A DNA stretch of 38,216 nt, from positions 1 to 38,216 of the forward strand of contig NZ_FODB01000037.1 of NCBI RefSeq assembly GCF_900110265.1, in the 5' to 3' direction. Origin of the DNA: Vreelandella aquamarina (GTDB lineage Bacteria > Pseudomonadota > Gammaproteobacteria > Pseudomonadales > Halomonadaceae). Below are positions 8,186 to 17,605 of this stretch, piece after piece. The notes under the pieces are model-generated. The model did no database searches and was not told where the DNA came from. It worked only from the letters and a program-made list of their open reading frames with translations. Numbering within the stretch: position 1 is the first letter of the stretch; each line of letters opens with the position of its first letter. A program made the translations under genes and the position numbers.

Positions 8186-9319
8186 ATGGCTATGCAGTGG
8201 AAGGTGTATCAACGGATTCAAGCAACCGCGCGCTTCGCGACTCTGTTGGCTCTCTGTTTTGTGATGCTGCCAGCACACGCCGAGCGGGTGCGCGAGCTAG
8301 CGAGCTTTGCTGGTGTTCGTGATAACCAGCTTGTTGGTTATGGCTTGGTGGTGGGGTTAGATGGCAGCGGTGACCAAACCACCCAAGCGCCGTTCACCAG
8401 CCAAAGTTTAACCAACATGCTGTCGCAGTTAGGCGTGACCGTTCCGCCTGGAACCAACCTTCAGCTGCGCAATGTCGCTGCTGTGATGGTGACTGCAGAT
8501 CTACCGCCATTCTCCCGTCCAGGGCAGCGTCTTGACATCGTTGTTTCTTCGATTGCCAACGCCAGTAGCCTGCGTGGTGGCACACTATTGATGACGCCAC
8601 TTAAAGGTGCCGATGGCGATACCTATGCGATTGCCCAGGGCAATATGTTAGTGGGCGGCGCCGGTGCGCAGGCGGGTGGTAGTAGCGTACAGATTAACCA
8701 GCAGGCCTCTGGTCGCATTCCGAACGGGGCTCTTGTTGAGCGTGAAGTGCCGCTCAATCTTGGTGGCAACGGTGGGGTGCTAGAGTTGCAGCTGAACGAC
8801 GCTGATTTTGGCACCGTTCAGCGCATGGTAACGGCAATTAACAATGAGTTCGGCCAGTCTGTTGCCTATGCACGCAATGGCCGAGTCATTGCCCTCGATG
8901 GCCCAATGGATGCCAACGCTCGGGTTAATTTTATGGCTCGGGTTGAGAATGTTCAGCTAACACCAACTGAGGCACCCGCCAAAGTGGTGCTCAATGCACG
9001 TACAGGCTCTGTGGTTATGAACAGCGCAGTTACCCTGCGTAGAGCCGCAGTAGCCCACGGTAATCTGTCGATTATGATTGATACCCAATTTGGTGTTAGC
9101 CAGCCTAACCCACTCGGGGAGGGTGAAACCGTTGTAGTGCCTGATGCGGATATCAATATTGAGCAGCAGGAAGCCTACCTGCAAATTGTTGAAGGAGCCG
9201 ACTTGGCAGACGTGGTGAATGCACTGAATGCATTAGGTGCGACACCTCAGGATTTAATGTCGATTCTAGAAGCGTTGAGGGCATCAGGCTCTCTGCGTGC
9301 TGAGCTGGAGATCATCTGA
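8186..9319 (+). CDS. flgI: Flagellar P-ring protein FlgI
   Basis: This 377-residue secreted protein has a signal peptide ending in AHA (cleavage about residue 32). The strongly conserved FlgI start RVRELASFAGVRDNQLVGYG follows, then GLVVGLDGSGDQT and FTSQSLTNMLSQLGV. The protein assembles in the periplasm around the distal rod as the P ring, with FlgA as chaperone. Its stop codon overlaps the flgJ start (ATGA-type junction), indicating translational coupling. Confidence 0.97.
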   Translation: MAMQWKVYQRIQATARFATLLALCFVMLPAHAERVRELASFAGVRDNQLVGYGLVVGLDGSGDQTTQAPFTSQSLTNMLSQLGVTVPPGTNLQLRNVAAVMVTADLPPFSRPGQRLDIVVSSIANASSLRGGTLLMTPLKGADGDTYAIAQGNMLVGGAGAQAGGSSVQINQQASGRIPNGALVEREVPLNLGGNGGVLELQLNDADFGTVQRMVTAINNEFGQSVAYARNGRVIALDGPMDANARVNFMARVENVQLTPTEAPAKVVLNARTGSVVMNSAVTLRRAAVAHGNLSIMIDTQFGVSQPNPLGEGETVVVPDADINIEQQEAYLQIVEGADLADVVNALNALGATPQDLMSILEALRASGSLRAELEII

Positions 9320-10341
9320 TGAGCATGGGCGATATGACCAGCCAGTTCGCGCTGGATATGAACGGCTTCCAGCGGCTGCAGCATAATGCGCGCGTTGATC
9401 CTGAAGCGGGTGTGCAAGGCGCGGCTCAGCAGTTTGAAGCGCTCTTTATCCAAATGATGGTAAAGAGCATGCGAGATGCTACGCCTACCTCAGGGCTGTT
9501 GGAGAGCAGAGATACGACATTTTATCAATCCATGTTGGACCAGCAGTGGTCGCAAGTCATGGCTTCTCGTGGGATTGGTTTAGCCGATGCGCTAGTGGAA
9601 CAGCTTCAGCGCCAGGGGGCGGTCGGGCAAGTCACCAACCCTGACCAAGAACTTCAGGCGTTAATTGCGGGTATTCCTCGTGGGACACCGCGCGTTCTGG
9701 ATAGTCCGTTACAGCCTGAAAGTGGACAACAGGCTCCTAACAGCACGGGCAGCGGCCAGTTTTATAACGAGCTAGACGCTATTCGCCAACGGGAAGCGAG
9801 CAGCGCACCCGCCACGCTGGCAGAAGCCCCGCGTCCGGCGGCTTCTTCACACGACCACGTCGAGCGTTTCATGCAAACGCTGGCCACGCCTGCTCAGGCG
9901 GCTAGTGCTGCAACTGGCGTACCTGCTGAGCTCATTTTGGCTCAGGCAGCCCTAGAGACGGGCTGGGGTCAGCATGAGATAGCGACCCAGCAAGGCCACA
10001 ATAGCTATAACGTGTTTGGTATTAAAGCGGGTAGCCAGTGGCAAGGTAAAACGACCGATATCGTGACCCACGAGTATGTAAATGGCCGTCGTACTCAAAT
10101 CGTTGATACGTTCCGTGTGTATGACTCCTTTGAGCATGCCTTTACCGATTATGCCAACCTGATCGGCAACAATCCGCGTTACGCCGGTGTTGTACAGGCG
10201 TCTAACGCAGAGCAAGCAGCGCGTGAGTTACAGCGTGGCGGCTATGCCACCGACCCGCGCTATGCCGATAAGCTGGTATCGGTAATGAATACGATGGGGC
10301 CGCTGAGTTCTGCGGGTAGCCTGTTGGCGGATTCTCGCTAG
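9319..10341 (+). CDS. flgJ: Flagellar rod cap and muramidase FlgJ
   Basis: This 340-residue protein has two domains. Residues about 25-95 are the rod-binding/capping part (GAAQQFEALFIQMMVKSMRDA, then FYQSMLDQQWSQ). A low-complexity linker spans about 105-175. Residues about 180-330 form a glucosaminidase-type peptidoglycan hydrolase with ILAQAALETGWGQ (catalytic Glu213) and NSYNVFGIKAG. It caps the growing rod and opens the peptidoglycan for it. The two-domain form is the gammaproteobacterial type. It is the last gene before the sigma-28 promoter of flgKL. Confidence 0.96.
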   Translation: MSMGDMTSQFALDMNGFQRLQHNARVDPEAGVQGAAQQFEALFIQMMVKSMRDATPTSGLLESRDTTFYQSMLDQQWSQVMASRGIGLADALVEQLQRQGAVGQVTNPDQELQALIAGIPRGTPRVLDSPLQPESGQQAPNSTGSGQFYNELDAIRQREASSAPATLAEAPRPAASSHDHVERFMQTLATPAQAASAATGVPAELILAQAALETGWGQHEIATQQGHNSYNVFGIKAGSQWQGKTTDIVTHEYVNGRRTQIVDTFRVYDSFEHAFTDYANLIGNNPRYAGVVQASNAEQAARELQRGGYATDPRYADKLVSVMNTMGPLSSAGSLLADSR

Positions 10342-10349
10342 GCAACTAT

Positions 10350-10376
10350 TCAAGTTTTTCTGCGCACTGCCGATAG
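10350..10376 (+). promoter_or_regulatory. Sigma-28 (FliA) promoter of flgKL
   Basis: TCAAGTTT (10350-10357), an 11-bp spacer and GCCGATAG (10369-10376) match the FliA consensus with one mismatch in each box. It lies 29 bases before the flgK ATG and makes the hook-filament junction genes late genes. Confidence 0.9.
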
Positions 10377-10404
10377 GTAGAAAATCGGCCTAAGGAATTG
10401 AACC

Positions 10405-12348
10405 ATGAGCATGTTTTCGATCGGCTTAAGCGGCCTCAATGCGGCGCAGAATGCCCTCAATACAACGAGCAACAACATTAGTAACGTCTATACTCCTGGC
10501 TACAATCGAGAGATTACGGTACTCAATGAAAGCCGGAACAATGCCGGTGTCCGCGTTGCAGATATTGAGCGTCAGTTCAATACGTTCGTTGCCGCGCAAT
10601 TGAACAATGCCAAGTCGCAATCAACAGCCCTAGAGACCTACAATACGCAAATCTCTCAGATCGATAACTTGCTTGCAGATCGTGAAGCAGGGCTCTCTCC
10701 TTTGATGCAGAATTTCTTTTCCGCTCTTGAGGATTTAGCAAGTGCTCCTTCGGATCCTGCCGCCCGACAAGGCGTGCTTGGCGCTGCTGATACGCTAACG
10801 GCTCAATTCCGTTCGTTTGATGGATATCTGCAGGATTTACAATCAGGCGTTAACGGCCAAATTAAAGACGAAATTACCCAAATAAATAACACCACAAGCC
10901 AGATTGCTAATATTAACCGTGAAATAGCACTTTCGCGTGCACAGCTTGGTGAGGCACCAAATAGCTTGCTGAATCAGCGCGACCAGCTGATCTCCGAGTT
11001 GAATGAAAAGATGAACTTGCGTCTTAATATTCAAGATGGCAATACTTACAACCTCACACTCCCCAATGGGCAGCCGCTTGTTACGGGAGATACTGTCTAT
11101 AAACTCGAAGCTGTTACATCACCGAATGATCCACAACGGATGGTCGTTGGCTACCGTGAAGGGGCTCGTGGTAATGGCAATCTTGTCAGCCTAGATGAAG
11201 GTTTAATTACAGGTGGCTCATTAGGTGGCTTAATGAGCTTTCGAGCTGAGACATTAGATAAAACGCAGAATCAGATAGGGCAGTTGGCGGCTTCTATTGC
11301 ACTCGAATTTAATGCGCAGCACCAAAAAGGTGTTGACCTGAACGGTGAGCAGGGCCAAGAGTTTTTTAGTATTGGTCAATCTAATGCTTACTATAATACA
11401 GATAATAAGGGATCCGCAGAGGTCAGCGCTACGATCGACTCTGCGAATACTAGCGCATTACGAGCAACCGACTATACGGTGCGTGTTATTAATGCATCGA
11501 CTGAAGAGTTTGAAGTGATTAGAAAGGATACCGGTGAGGCGCTAGAGGCTGATGAATGGTCATTTAGCGACAATGTTCTAAGTTTTGCCGGTGTTGATGT
11601 CAATTTCAACGATATTAATCTTGCCCAAAATGGCGATAGCTTTGAAATTCAACCACTACGACGTGCCGCTGGTGGAATGGAAGCCATTGTTTCAGACTTA
11701 GATAAAATTGCTGCAGGTAGCTTAGTTGAGCAGAGTGGAGACCTAGAGGTGAGCAATGTTCGCTATGAGAATGCGCTTGCCAATACGTCGGAATCACTGG
11801 AAATTGAATTTAATGCCAATCAACACTTATCTGTCAGTGGGTATACTGGTCAGGTCTCTGTTAACGGCGAAGCGCGAATCTTAGATGCTAATGGAGTCGT
11901 TCAAGATTCGGCAGGTGCAGTCGCAGCTGTATTGGCTGCGGACGATGAAATAACTATTGATGGTGTATCTTTTGTTTTAGCTGATGTGTCTACAGAAGGG
12001 GCTCTCACATTTCAGCAAGCGAGCTCTGCTGCAGGCGACAATCGCAATGCCTTAGCACTCCAAGACCTCCAGAGTAAGGATATCGTAGGTGGCTCTGCCT
12101 CTTTGAGTGGAGCTTATGGGGCGCTGGTCAGCGATGTGGGAAATCGTACCAACATTATTCAGGTCAACCTTGATGCACGCCAAGGTTTAACTGATCAGCT
12201 GCGTGCAGTGCAGCAGTCGGAGTCTGGTGTTAACCTGGATGAAGAAGCGGCAAATCTGATTCGCTTTCAGCAGTTTTATCAAGCCAATGCCCGCGTCATC
12301 GATACGGCCTCTACTATTTTTGACACTATTTTAGGCTTACGTAGCTAA
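10405..12348 (+). CDS. flgK: Flagellar hook-filament junction protein FlgK (HAP1)
   Basis: This 647-residue junction protein has the N-terminal MFSIGLSGLNAAQNALNTTS and SNNISNVYTPGYNRE signatures and the C-terminal helix EEAANLIRFQQFYQANARVI with DTILGL. It is about 100 residues longer than the enterobacterial protein, the surplus being in the exposed middle domains (about residues 300-560), where the DNA is more AT-rich. It is exported with FlgN and forms the first junction layer above the hook. RBS AAGGAA precedes the ATG; flgL follows after 18 bases. Confidence 0.96.
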   Translation: MSMFSIGLSGLNAAQNALNTTSNNISNVYTPGYNREITVLNESRNNAGVRVADIERQFNTFVAAQLNNAKSQSTALETYNTQISQIDNLLADREAGLSPLMQNFFSALEDLASAPSDPAARQGVLGAADTLTAQFRSFDGYLQDLQSGVNGQIKDEITQINNTTSQIANINREIALSRAQLGEAPNSLLNQRDQLISELNEKMNLRLNIQDGNTYNLTLPNGQPLVTGDTVYKLEAVTSPNDPQRMVVGYREGARGNGNLVSLDEGLITGGSLGGLMSFRAETLDKTQNQIGQLAASIALEFNAQHQKGVDLNGEQGQEFFSIGQSNAYYNTDNKGSAEVSATIDSANTSALRATDYTVRVINASTEEFEVIRKDTGEALEADEWSFSDNVLSFAGVDVNFNDINLAQNGDSFEIQPLRRAAGGMEAIVSDLDKIAAGSLVEQSGDLEVSNVRYENALANTSESLEIEFNANQHLSVSGYTGQVSVNGEARILDANGVVQDSAGAVAAVLAADDEITIDGVSFVLADVSTEGALTFQQASSAAGDNRNALALQDLQSKDIVGGSASLSGAYGALVSDVGNRTNIIQVNLDARQGLTDQLRAVQQSESGVNLDEEAANLIRFQQFYQANARVIDTASTIFDTILGLRS

Positions 12349-12366
12349 CGGTTAGGAGTCTGCCTC

Positions 12367-13659
12367 ATGCGTATTAGCAGCGTTACCATGTATGAACAAA
12401 GTACGGCTTCAATTAACCGTCAGCAGAATGACTTTCTAAAAATTAGTCAACAGATTGCTAGCGGGCGCCGTGTGGTTAACCCTTCGGACGACCCACAGTC
12501 AGCAGCGCGCGCCGTGCGTGTTGATCAATCTAAGGCGATTACCCAACAGTTTGAAGACTCTCGCGTATCTGCGCGTAACTCTCTAGCACAGACAGAGAGT
12601 ATACTTAATAGCATCAGTGACTCTGTTATTAGTGCAAAGACAAGACTAGTTCAAGCATCAAGCGATACCTTAAGCGATGTTGACCGAGAATCGATTGCCA
12701 GCGAGTTAAAAGGTATTTACGAAACCATGATCGGCCAAGCAAACGCGACTGATGGTAACGGACGTTACTTATTTGGTGGCTATGCTGATAATGCGCCTCC
12801 CTTTGTTAAAAATAGTGAAGGCAATATTGAGTATAAAGGGGATGATAACGCTCGCCAGCAGCGTATTGATGCCTCTCGCTTAATGCCGGTTACTGAAAAT
12901 GGCATTTCAATATTTCAAAGTGTGCCAAGTGGTGCGGGTTACGTAGCAGAGGCAGTAAAAAGCAGCGATGGTGGTCAGCCGATCGCCGGTGTGCTGGGAA
13001 GGAATGGCGGTAGCATAACGTTTAGTGGCCCACAGGTGAGTAATGTCAATGACCCTGGGTATGGCGACAGCTACCGTGTTGTGTTTAATGAAGATACGAC
13101 GGTGGATAGCGGCGTCAGCTACCAAGTGCAGCGTTTTAGTGAAGGCGAGTGGCAGGAAGATCCTGCTGATTTGGTGGTTACAGGAGAATATGTCGGTGAA
13201 GGTCAGCAGCTTAGTTTTGGGGGTGTTAATGTCACACTCACTGGCAGCGCTGAGCCTGACGACGAGATTCTTGTTGCCCAGTCAGGTAGCGAGCAGCGCC
13301 CTGCGGATCTGTTCCGCACCATGGAAGCAGCAATACGTGTTTTAGAAAGTCCCGCCACTACCGGTGCGGAAAAAGCAGAATTGCGTAATACGCTAAACAC
13401 ATCTATGCGAGATCTAGATAATGCCCTTGATAATGTTCTAACAGTGCGCGCTTCGGCTGGGGCAAAACTAAACGAGCTAGACGTGGTGGATGCAGTAGGT
13501 AGTAACCGGATGCTCAATTATGAGCAGACGCTTTCTGACTTGGTGGATCTGGACTACGCTGATGCTATTTCAGAATACAGCTTGCGTCAGGTTGGTCTGC
13601 AGGCTTCTCAAAAAGCGTTTGTGGATATTAAGGGGATGTCGCTATTTGACTTTATGTAA
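12367..13659 (+). CDS. flgL: Flagellar hook-filament junction protein FlgL (HAP3)
   Basis: This 430-residue flagellin-like junction protein starts with MRISSVTMYEQSTASI and has the conserved SGRRVVNPSDDPQSAARAVR region. Its C-terminal coiled coil includes LNYEQTLSDLVDLDYADAISEY. It is over 100 residues longer than E. coli FlgL, mostly through a central insert (about residues 170-320). It links FlgK to the flagellin filament. It is the last gene of the plus-strand flg block and faces fliR. Confidence 0.96.
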   Translation: MRISSVTMYEQSTASINRQQNDFLKISQQIASGRRVVNPSDDPQSAARAVRVDQSKAITQQFEDSRVSARNSLAQTESILNSISDSVISAKTRLVQASSDTLSDVDRESIASELKGIYETMIGQANATDGNGRYLFGGYADNAPPFVKNSEGNIEYKGDDNARQQRIDASRLMPVTENGISIFQSVPSGAGYVAEAVKSSDGGQPIAGVLGRNGGSITFSGPQVSNVNDPGYGDSYRVVFNEDTTVDSGVSYQVQRFSEGEWQEDPADLVVTGEYVGEGQQLSFGGVNVTLTGSAEPDDEILVAQSGSEQRPADLFRTMEAAIRVLESPATTGAEKAELRNTLNTSMRDLDNALDNVLTVRASAGAKLNELDVVDAVGSNRMLNYEQTLSDLVDLDYADAISEYSLRQVGLQASQKAFVDIKGMSLFDFM

Positions 13660-13687
13660 TGTCTTAGCGAGCAGTCACTCTTTTGCT

Positions 13688-13712
13688 ATGCCCTGGCCAT
13701 GTGCCGGGGCAT
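13688..13712. terminator. Hairpin between convergent flgL and fliR
   Basis: The 10-bp stem ATGCCCTGGC (13688-13697) pairs with GCCGGGGCAT (13703-13712) through one T-G pair, closing a CATGT loop. It is followed by AT-rich sequence on the plus strand and, on the minus strand, by AGCAAAAGAG. It probably terminates flgKL and, less strongly, the fliR transcript whose stop codon touches the stem. Confidence 0.7.
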
Positions 13713-14503
13713 TAATTTAAGGGCGCCATGGTCTCAATCAGGCTTTGCGTAAAGCTAATTCCCTGGCTAAACAGCTGCTGAAGAAAGCTGCCGATATCGC
13801 TCATTAGCACCATGAGCAACACTATGCCAACGGTGAGCGAGGTGGGAAAGCCAATATTAAACACGGTTAGCTGCGGTGCTGAACGGTTTAGGATGCCTAG
13901 CGACAGATTAATAATGAGCAACGAGGCTACCAGAGGCAAAGCGAGCAGCATACCGGAAGCAAAGATAGTACCTGCGTAGCGTGCCAGTAGTTCAAACGCA
14001 TTAGGATTAAGGCTGCCAATTCCAATTGGAAGTGTTTCAAAGCTCATCACTAGTGTTTCTAACACCATCAGGTGGCCATTAAAGGCGAGAAACATGAGCA
14101 GGGTGACCATATAGAGAATGCGTGATAGCACCATAATGTTGGTGCCACTAGACATGTCAAAGAAGCTCGCAAAGGCGAGCCCCATCTGAAGGCCGATAAA
14201 CTCACCGGCCGCTTGGACAACGGCAAACATAATGTGCATCACCAGCCCAATCGCAATACCGATCAGCATTTGCTCAATGATGATGCCCAGACCTGCCCAA
14301 GACATGAGCGGTACACTGGGCATCGGTGGGAGAACGGGAGCAATGACGACGGCGATCACTGCGGCAAGCGCTACTTTAGCTTGATTGGGAACGCTGGAGT
14401 GGCCCCATAAAGGCGTCGCTGTCATAAAGGCCGTAATACGCACAAAGGGCCAAAAAAAGGCCACCAGCCACCCCTGAAGCTGGGCAAATGTTACTTCAAC
14501 CAC
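13712..14503 (-). CDS. fliR: Flagellar export gate protein FliR
   Basis: This 263-residue polytopic membrane protein, of normal FliR length, has several hydrophobic helices and the conserved stretches LPPMPSVPLMSW, GEFIGLQMGLAFASFFD and LVASLLIINLSLGILNRSAPQLTVFNIGFP. FliR is a core component of the flagellar type III export gate together with FliP and FliQ. Its ATG lies 3 bases after the fliQ stop. It is the last gene of the fliL-R run. Confidence 0.96.
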   Translation of the reverse strand: MVEVTFAQLQGWLVAFFWPFVRITAFMTATPLWGHSSVPNQAKVALAAVIAVVIAPVLPPMPSVPLMSWAGLGIIIEQMLIGIAIGLVMHIMFAVVQAAGEFIGLQMGLAFASFFDMSSGTNIMVLSRILYMVTLLMFLAFNGHLMVLETLVMSFETLPIGIGSLNPNAFELLARYAGTIFASGMLLALPLVASLLIINLSLGILNRSAPQLTVFNIGFPTSLTVGIVLLMVLMSDIGSFLQQLFSQGISFTQSLIETMAPLN

Positions 14504-14506
14504 AGG

Positions 14507-14776
14507 CTACATCACCATTGCGGGTATGTTGGTAAATAGCCGCGTCGTGAAGTCGGTAATTAAGCCGATGAGCCAGGGGCCCGCTAGTACCAGAACGGCA
14601 AACACCGCTAAGATTTTCGGGATAAATGTCAGCGTCATCTCGTTTATTTGGGTAGCGGCCTGGAACAGGCTAATAATCAGACCTGTAAATAGTGCTGCTA
14701 ACAGCATAGGACCAGCTAGAAAAAGTGTCACGCGCATACCCTGATAAGCGACGCTCATCACCATCTCGGGTGTCAT
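14507..14776 (-). CDS. fliQ: Flagellar export gate protein FliQ
   Basis: This 89-residue protein consists of two transmembrane hairpin helices around the conserved motif FTGLIISLFQAATQINEMTL and the following FIPKILAV. Length and layout are those of FliQ, a subunit of the FliPQR export pore. It is separated from fliP by 27 bases and from fliR by 3. Confidence 0.97.
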   Translation of the reverse strand: MTPEMVMSVAYQGMRVTLFLAGPMLLAALFTGLIISLFQAATQINEMTLTFIPKILAVFAVLVLAGPWLIGLITDFTTRLFTNIPAMVM

Positions 14777-14803
14777 GATTACGCTCCTCGTCGCCCCGCG
14801 ACG

Positions 14804-15583
14804 TTAAATCATATAAAAGCTCTCTGCCAACGAACCAATAATGAGCTGCCAGCCGTCAACCAATACAAAAAGCATGAGCTTAAATGGCAGCGAAATAGTG
14901 ATCGGTGGAACCATCATCATCCCCAACGCCATTAGCGTACTGGCCACTACAAGGTCAATGATCAAAAAAGGGATAAAGATGGTAAAGCCAATTTGAAAGG
15001 CCGTCTTGAGCTCGCTGGTGACAAAGGCAGGTAGCAAGACGCGCATTGGTAGTTCTTCTGGCCCTTGCAAGGGGCCCACATCGGCTAAACGAACAAATAG
15101 GGCCAGGTCTGGCTCCCGTGTTTGAGCCAGCATAAACTCTCGGAAAGGTAGCTGCGCGCGAAGCAGGAACTCTTCAAAATTGATCACCTCATCCGTCAAC
15201 GGCACCCAGGCGGTGTCATATACCTGGTTAAGTACTGGCGACATAATAAAAAACGTTAAAAAGAGCGCGATCCCCAGCAGTACCTGGTTAGGCGGCGTAG
15301 CTTGAGTACCCATCGCTGTCCTTAGCAGGCTGAGTACAATGATGATGCGGGTAAAGCTGGTCATCATCAGCAGCATTGCTGGCAAGAACGCCAACGAGCT
15401 TAAGAGCAGCAGTGTTTGTAGAGAGAGAGACCACTGCTGACCACCACCTTCCGTTGGTTGCGAGACTAACCCCGGTAGTTGCTGGGCGTGGCTAGGAAAA
15501 GCCACGAGGCAGCCGATGATGAGAATACTCATCAGCCACCAGTGACGCGAATAGAGCCAGGCAAAATGCTGAGCGTATTTCAT
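14804..15583 (-). CDS. fliP: Flagellar export gate protein FliP
   Basis: This 259-residue protein has a cleavable signal peptide (probable cut after SHA, residue 33), four hydrophobic segments and the FliP hallmarks [24 protein letters not shown] and [17 protein letters not shown], then a C-terminal [10 protein letters not shown] region. Five to six FliP subunits form the base of the export pore. Its ATG overlaps the fliO stop by 4 bases. Confidence 0.97.
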   Translation of the reverse strand: MKYAQHFAWLYSRHWWLMSILIIGCLVAFPSHAQQLPGLVSQPTEGGGQQWSLSLQTLLLLSSLAFLPAMLLMMTSFTRIIIVLSLLRTAMGTQATPPNQVLLGIALFLTFFIMSPVLNQVYDTAWVPLTDEVINFEEFLLRAQLPFREFMLAQTREPDLALFVRLADVGPLQGPEELPMRVLLPAFVTSELKTAFQIGFTIFIPFLIIDLVVASTLMALGMMMVPPITISLPFKLMLFVLVDGWQLIIGSLAESFYMI

Positions 15584-16017
15584 GAGGTATGCTGAGAGTC
15601 TGAGGAAGTACTGTCGCCCTTGCCGCGACTATTAGCTATAGCGTTAGCTAAACGCTGTGAGAAGCGGGTCGGCGGACGGGGGGGAGTGGATGATGTACGA
15701 TCAGTAGGCGCTGGACGTTCGTGTAGTTTACTTATGCGGCCACCACTAACGCCCAGAACGAGCCATGTGTCTTCAATTTCGACAACCACAATTCGCTCGC
15801 GATTGCCTACTGCGGTGGTACCTACGATGCGTAAACGTGCACCATGGTCATAGCGATGATGCTGCCAGCGTTTGAGCAGCGATGTACACAGCAAAATAAT
15901 GGCAATCACCAACGCTAGTGCGGCGGCTGTTTTGCCTAATGCCGCCATGCCGATTAATGCATCACCGCCACTTAATGCCTCAAGGGGGGCTTGCGCACTA
16001 GAGGTCGCAACACTCAT
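15580..16017 (-). CDS. fliO: Flagellar biosynthesis protein FliO
   Basis: This 145-residue protein has one transmembrane segment (about residues 30-47, [18 protein letters not shown]) and a small cytoplasmic domain with [20 protein letters not shown] and a LVLGVS motif, typical of FliO. A Ser/Pro/Arg-rich tail follows. FliO helps assemble the FliP ring. It overlaps fliN and fliP by 4 bases each. Confidence 0.93.
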   Translation of the reverse strand: MSVATSSAQAPLEALSGGDALIGMAALGKTAAALALVIAIILLCTSLLKRWQHHRYDHGARLRIVGTTAVGNRERIVVVEIEDTWLVLGVSGGRISKLHERPAPTDRTSSTPPRPPTRFSQRLANAIANSRGKGDSTSSDSQHTS

Positions 16018-16532
16018 CGGTTTAGTTTATGAATGCGCTCGGATGGTGTAATAATCTCAGTAATACGGATACCGTATTTATCTTCGATAACTACTACTTC
16101 CCCCTGAGCAATTAGGTAGCCATTGATCAGGATATCCATTGGCTCACCCGCTAACCCCTCCAGCTCAATGACAGATCCTTGAGCGAGCTCTAATAGTTGC
16201 TTAATCGTCAGTTTGGTGCGCCCTAACTCAACGGTAAGCTTAACCGGAATATCCATGATCATCTCAAGATCACGGGAGGGAGTCGCACTTTTTTCTGCGC
16301 TCAGCGGGCGAAATACATCGTCGCTGGCTGGCTTGGCTTGAGGTGCCTCTGATTCAGGCTCATCTTCCGTATCGGCCTGCTCTGCAGCCTCCTGCTCTGC
16401 CATGGCAGCTGCCCAGGGGTCATCATCATCGCTTGCGGCATCAGCACTAGACGACGGCTCTTCTTGCTCAGACATGGCTTCCGCCCAATCGTCATCAGAG
16501 ACTTTTTGATCGGGTTTATTAGGGTCAGTCAT
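16014..16532 (-). CDS. fliN: Flagellar motor switch protein FliN, with duplicated N-terminal motif
   Basis: The C-terminal 85 residues are a standard FliN/SpoA domain (IMDIPVKLTVELGRT, LAGEPMDILINGYLIAQGEV, ITEIITPSERIHKL). It forms the lower C ring with FliM and docks FliH. The protein is 172 residues, some 35 longer than the E. coli form, because of an acidic N-terminal extension. That extension carries two copies of the DDxWAxAMxEQE motif (residues 13-24 and 36-48) that normally occurs once in enterobacterial FliN. It overlaps fliM and fliO by 4 bases each. Confidence 0.96.
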   Translation of the reverse strand: MTDPNKPDQKVSDDDWAEAMSEQEEPSSSADAASDDDDPWAAAMAEQEAAEQADTEDEPESEAPQAKPASDDVFRPLSAEKSATPSRDLEMIMDIPVKLTVELGRTKLTIKQLLELAQGSVIELEGLAGEPMDILINGYLIAQGEVVVIEDKYGIRITEIITPSERIHKLNR

Positions 16533-17584
16533 GCTTTGGGTTCCTTGGCTTTCTGTCGCGTTGAACCTTTAATAAAGTCCTTGGACGATACGTTATTCAT
16601 AGCAGCATGGTCGATCATACGCACAACACGCAGGGCGCGCTGCTGGCGTTGACTGCCGTATTCACACTCCATCACAGGGACGCCGTCAACGCTGGCGGTG
16701 ATCGTACTGGGAATGTCCATCGGCAGAACATCCCCCTTTTTTAGCCCCATGACGTGAGCAATTCGACTCGGAATCTGCGCAAAGTCAGCGACCAACTCAA
16801 CTTCAGATTGGCGCAGCTCGCTGGCCATGCGACGTGACCAAGAGCCATCACTGTCATGATTGCTATCGTTAATCGGGTTAACCAATAGATCGCGCAGCGG
16901 CTCAATCATTGCGTAGGGCATGCAAATCTGAAAGCTACTGGATAGGTTGCCTACCTCAATATTGAACTTGGTATTGACCACAATCTCATTAGGTGAATTA
17001 GTAATATTGGCGAATTTAGACTGGACTTCGGAGCGTAGGAAGTGGACATCTATCGGGTATACTACCTTCCAAGCTTCTTGATAGGCATCAATCGCAAGAT
17101 TGAGCAGGCGCTGGATAATACGTTGTTCGGTATTGGTAAATTCGCGCCCATCTGATTTCGTAACGAATCGCCCGTCTCCACCGAACAGGTTGTCTACTAC
17201 CATAAACACGAGATTTGGTGGAAATACCACCAATGCAGAGCCCCGCATCGGCTTCATCGACACGATGTTGAGGTTGGTCGGCACCGGAACGTTACGTGAG
17301 AAGTCGCTAAAGCTTTGATAGCGCACGGACTCGACAGTGATGTCTGAGCTGCGACGAATTAGGTTAAATAGCCCGTTGCGGAAATAACGAGCAAAACGCT
17401 CATTAATAAAATCAAGCGCATGCAGACGTTCGCGTATGACCCGATGTTGAGTCGACGGGTCATACGGTCGAATTTTTGTTTCGTCCTGAGACTTGGACGA
17501 CGCCGGAGAGGGCTCTTCGTCTCCACTGACACCCTTTAGTAAGGCGTCAATTTCTTCCTGGGACAGTAGATCGTCCTGTGACAT
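16529..17584 (-). CDS. fliM: Flagellar motor switch protein FliM
   Basis: This 351-residue protein begins with the CheY-P-binding peptide LLSQEEIDALLKG (about residues 5-17). It continues into the middle CheC-like domain (ERFARYFRNGLFNLIRRS, GSALVVFPPNLVFMVVDNLFGG) and ends in a SpoA domain (VELVADFAQIPSRIAHVMGL). FliM links FliG to FliN in the C ring and receives the chemotaxis signal. A basic tail closes the protein. It follows fliL after 21 bases. Confidence 0.97.
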   Translation of the reverse strand: MSQDDLLSQEEIDALLKGVSGDEEPSPASSKSQDETKIRPYDPSTQHRVIRERLHALDFINERFARYFRNGLFNLIRRSSDITVESVRYQSFSDFSRNVPVPTNLNIVSMKPMRGSALVVFPPNLVFMVVDNLFGGDGRFVTKSDGREFTNTEQRIIQRLLNLAIDAYQEAWKVVYPIDVHFLRSEVQSKFANITNSPNEIVVNTKFNIEVGNLSSSFQICMPYAMIEPLRDLLVNPINDSNHDSDGSWSRRMASELRQSEVELVADFAQIPSRIAHVMGLKKGDVLPMDIPSTITASVDGVPVMECEYGSQRQQRALRVVRMIDHAAMNNVSSKDFIKGSTRQKAKEPKA

Positions 17585-17605
17585 GAACGGCTCCAGTTCC
17601 CGAGG

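Noticed and set aside
10264..10271. GCCGATAA inside flgJ, identical to the FliA -10 consensus
   Set aside because: It lies within the conserved 3' part of the coding sequence and no TAAA-type -35 stands 11 bp upstream; the real flgK promoter is 100 bases downstream.
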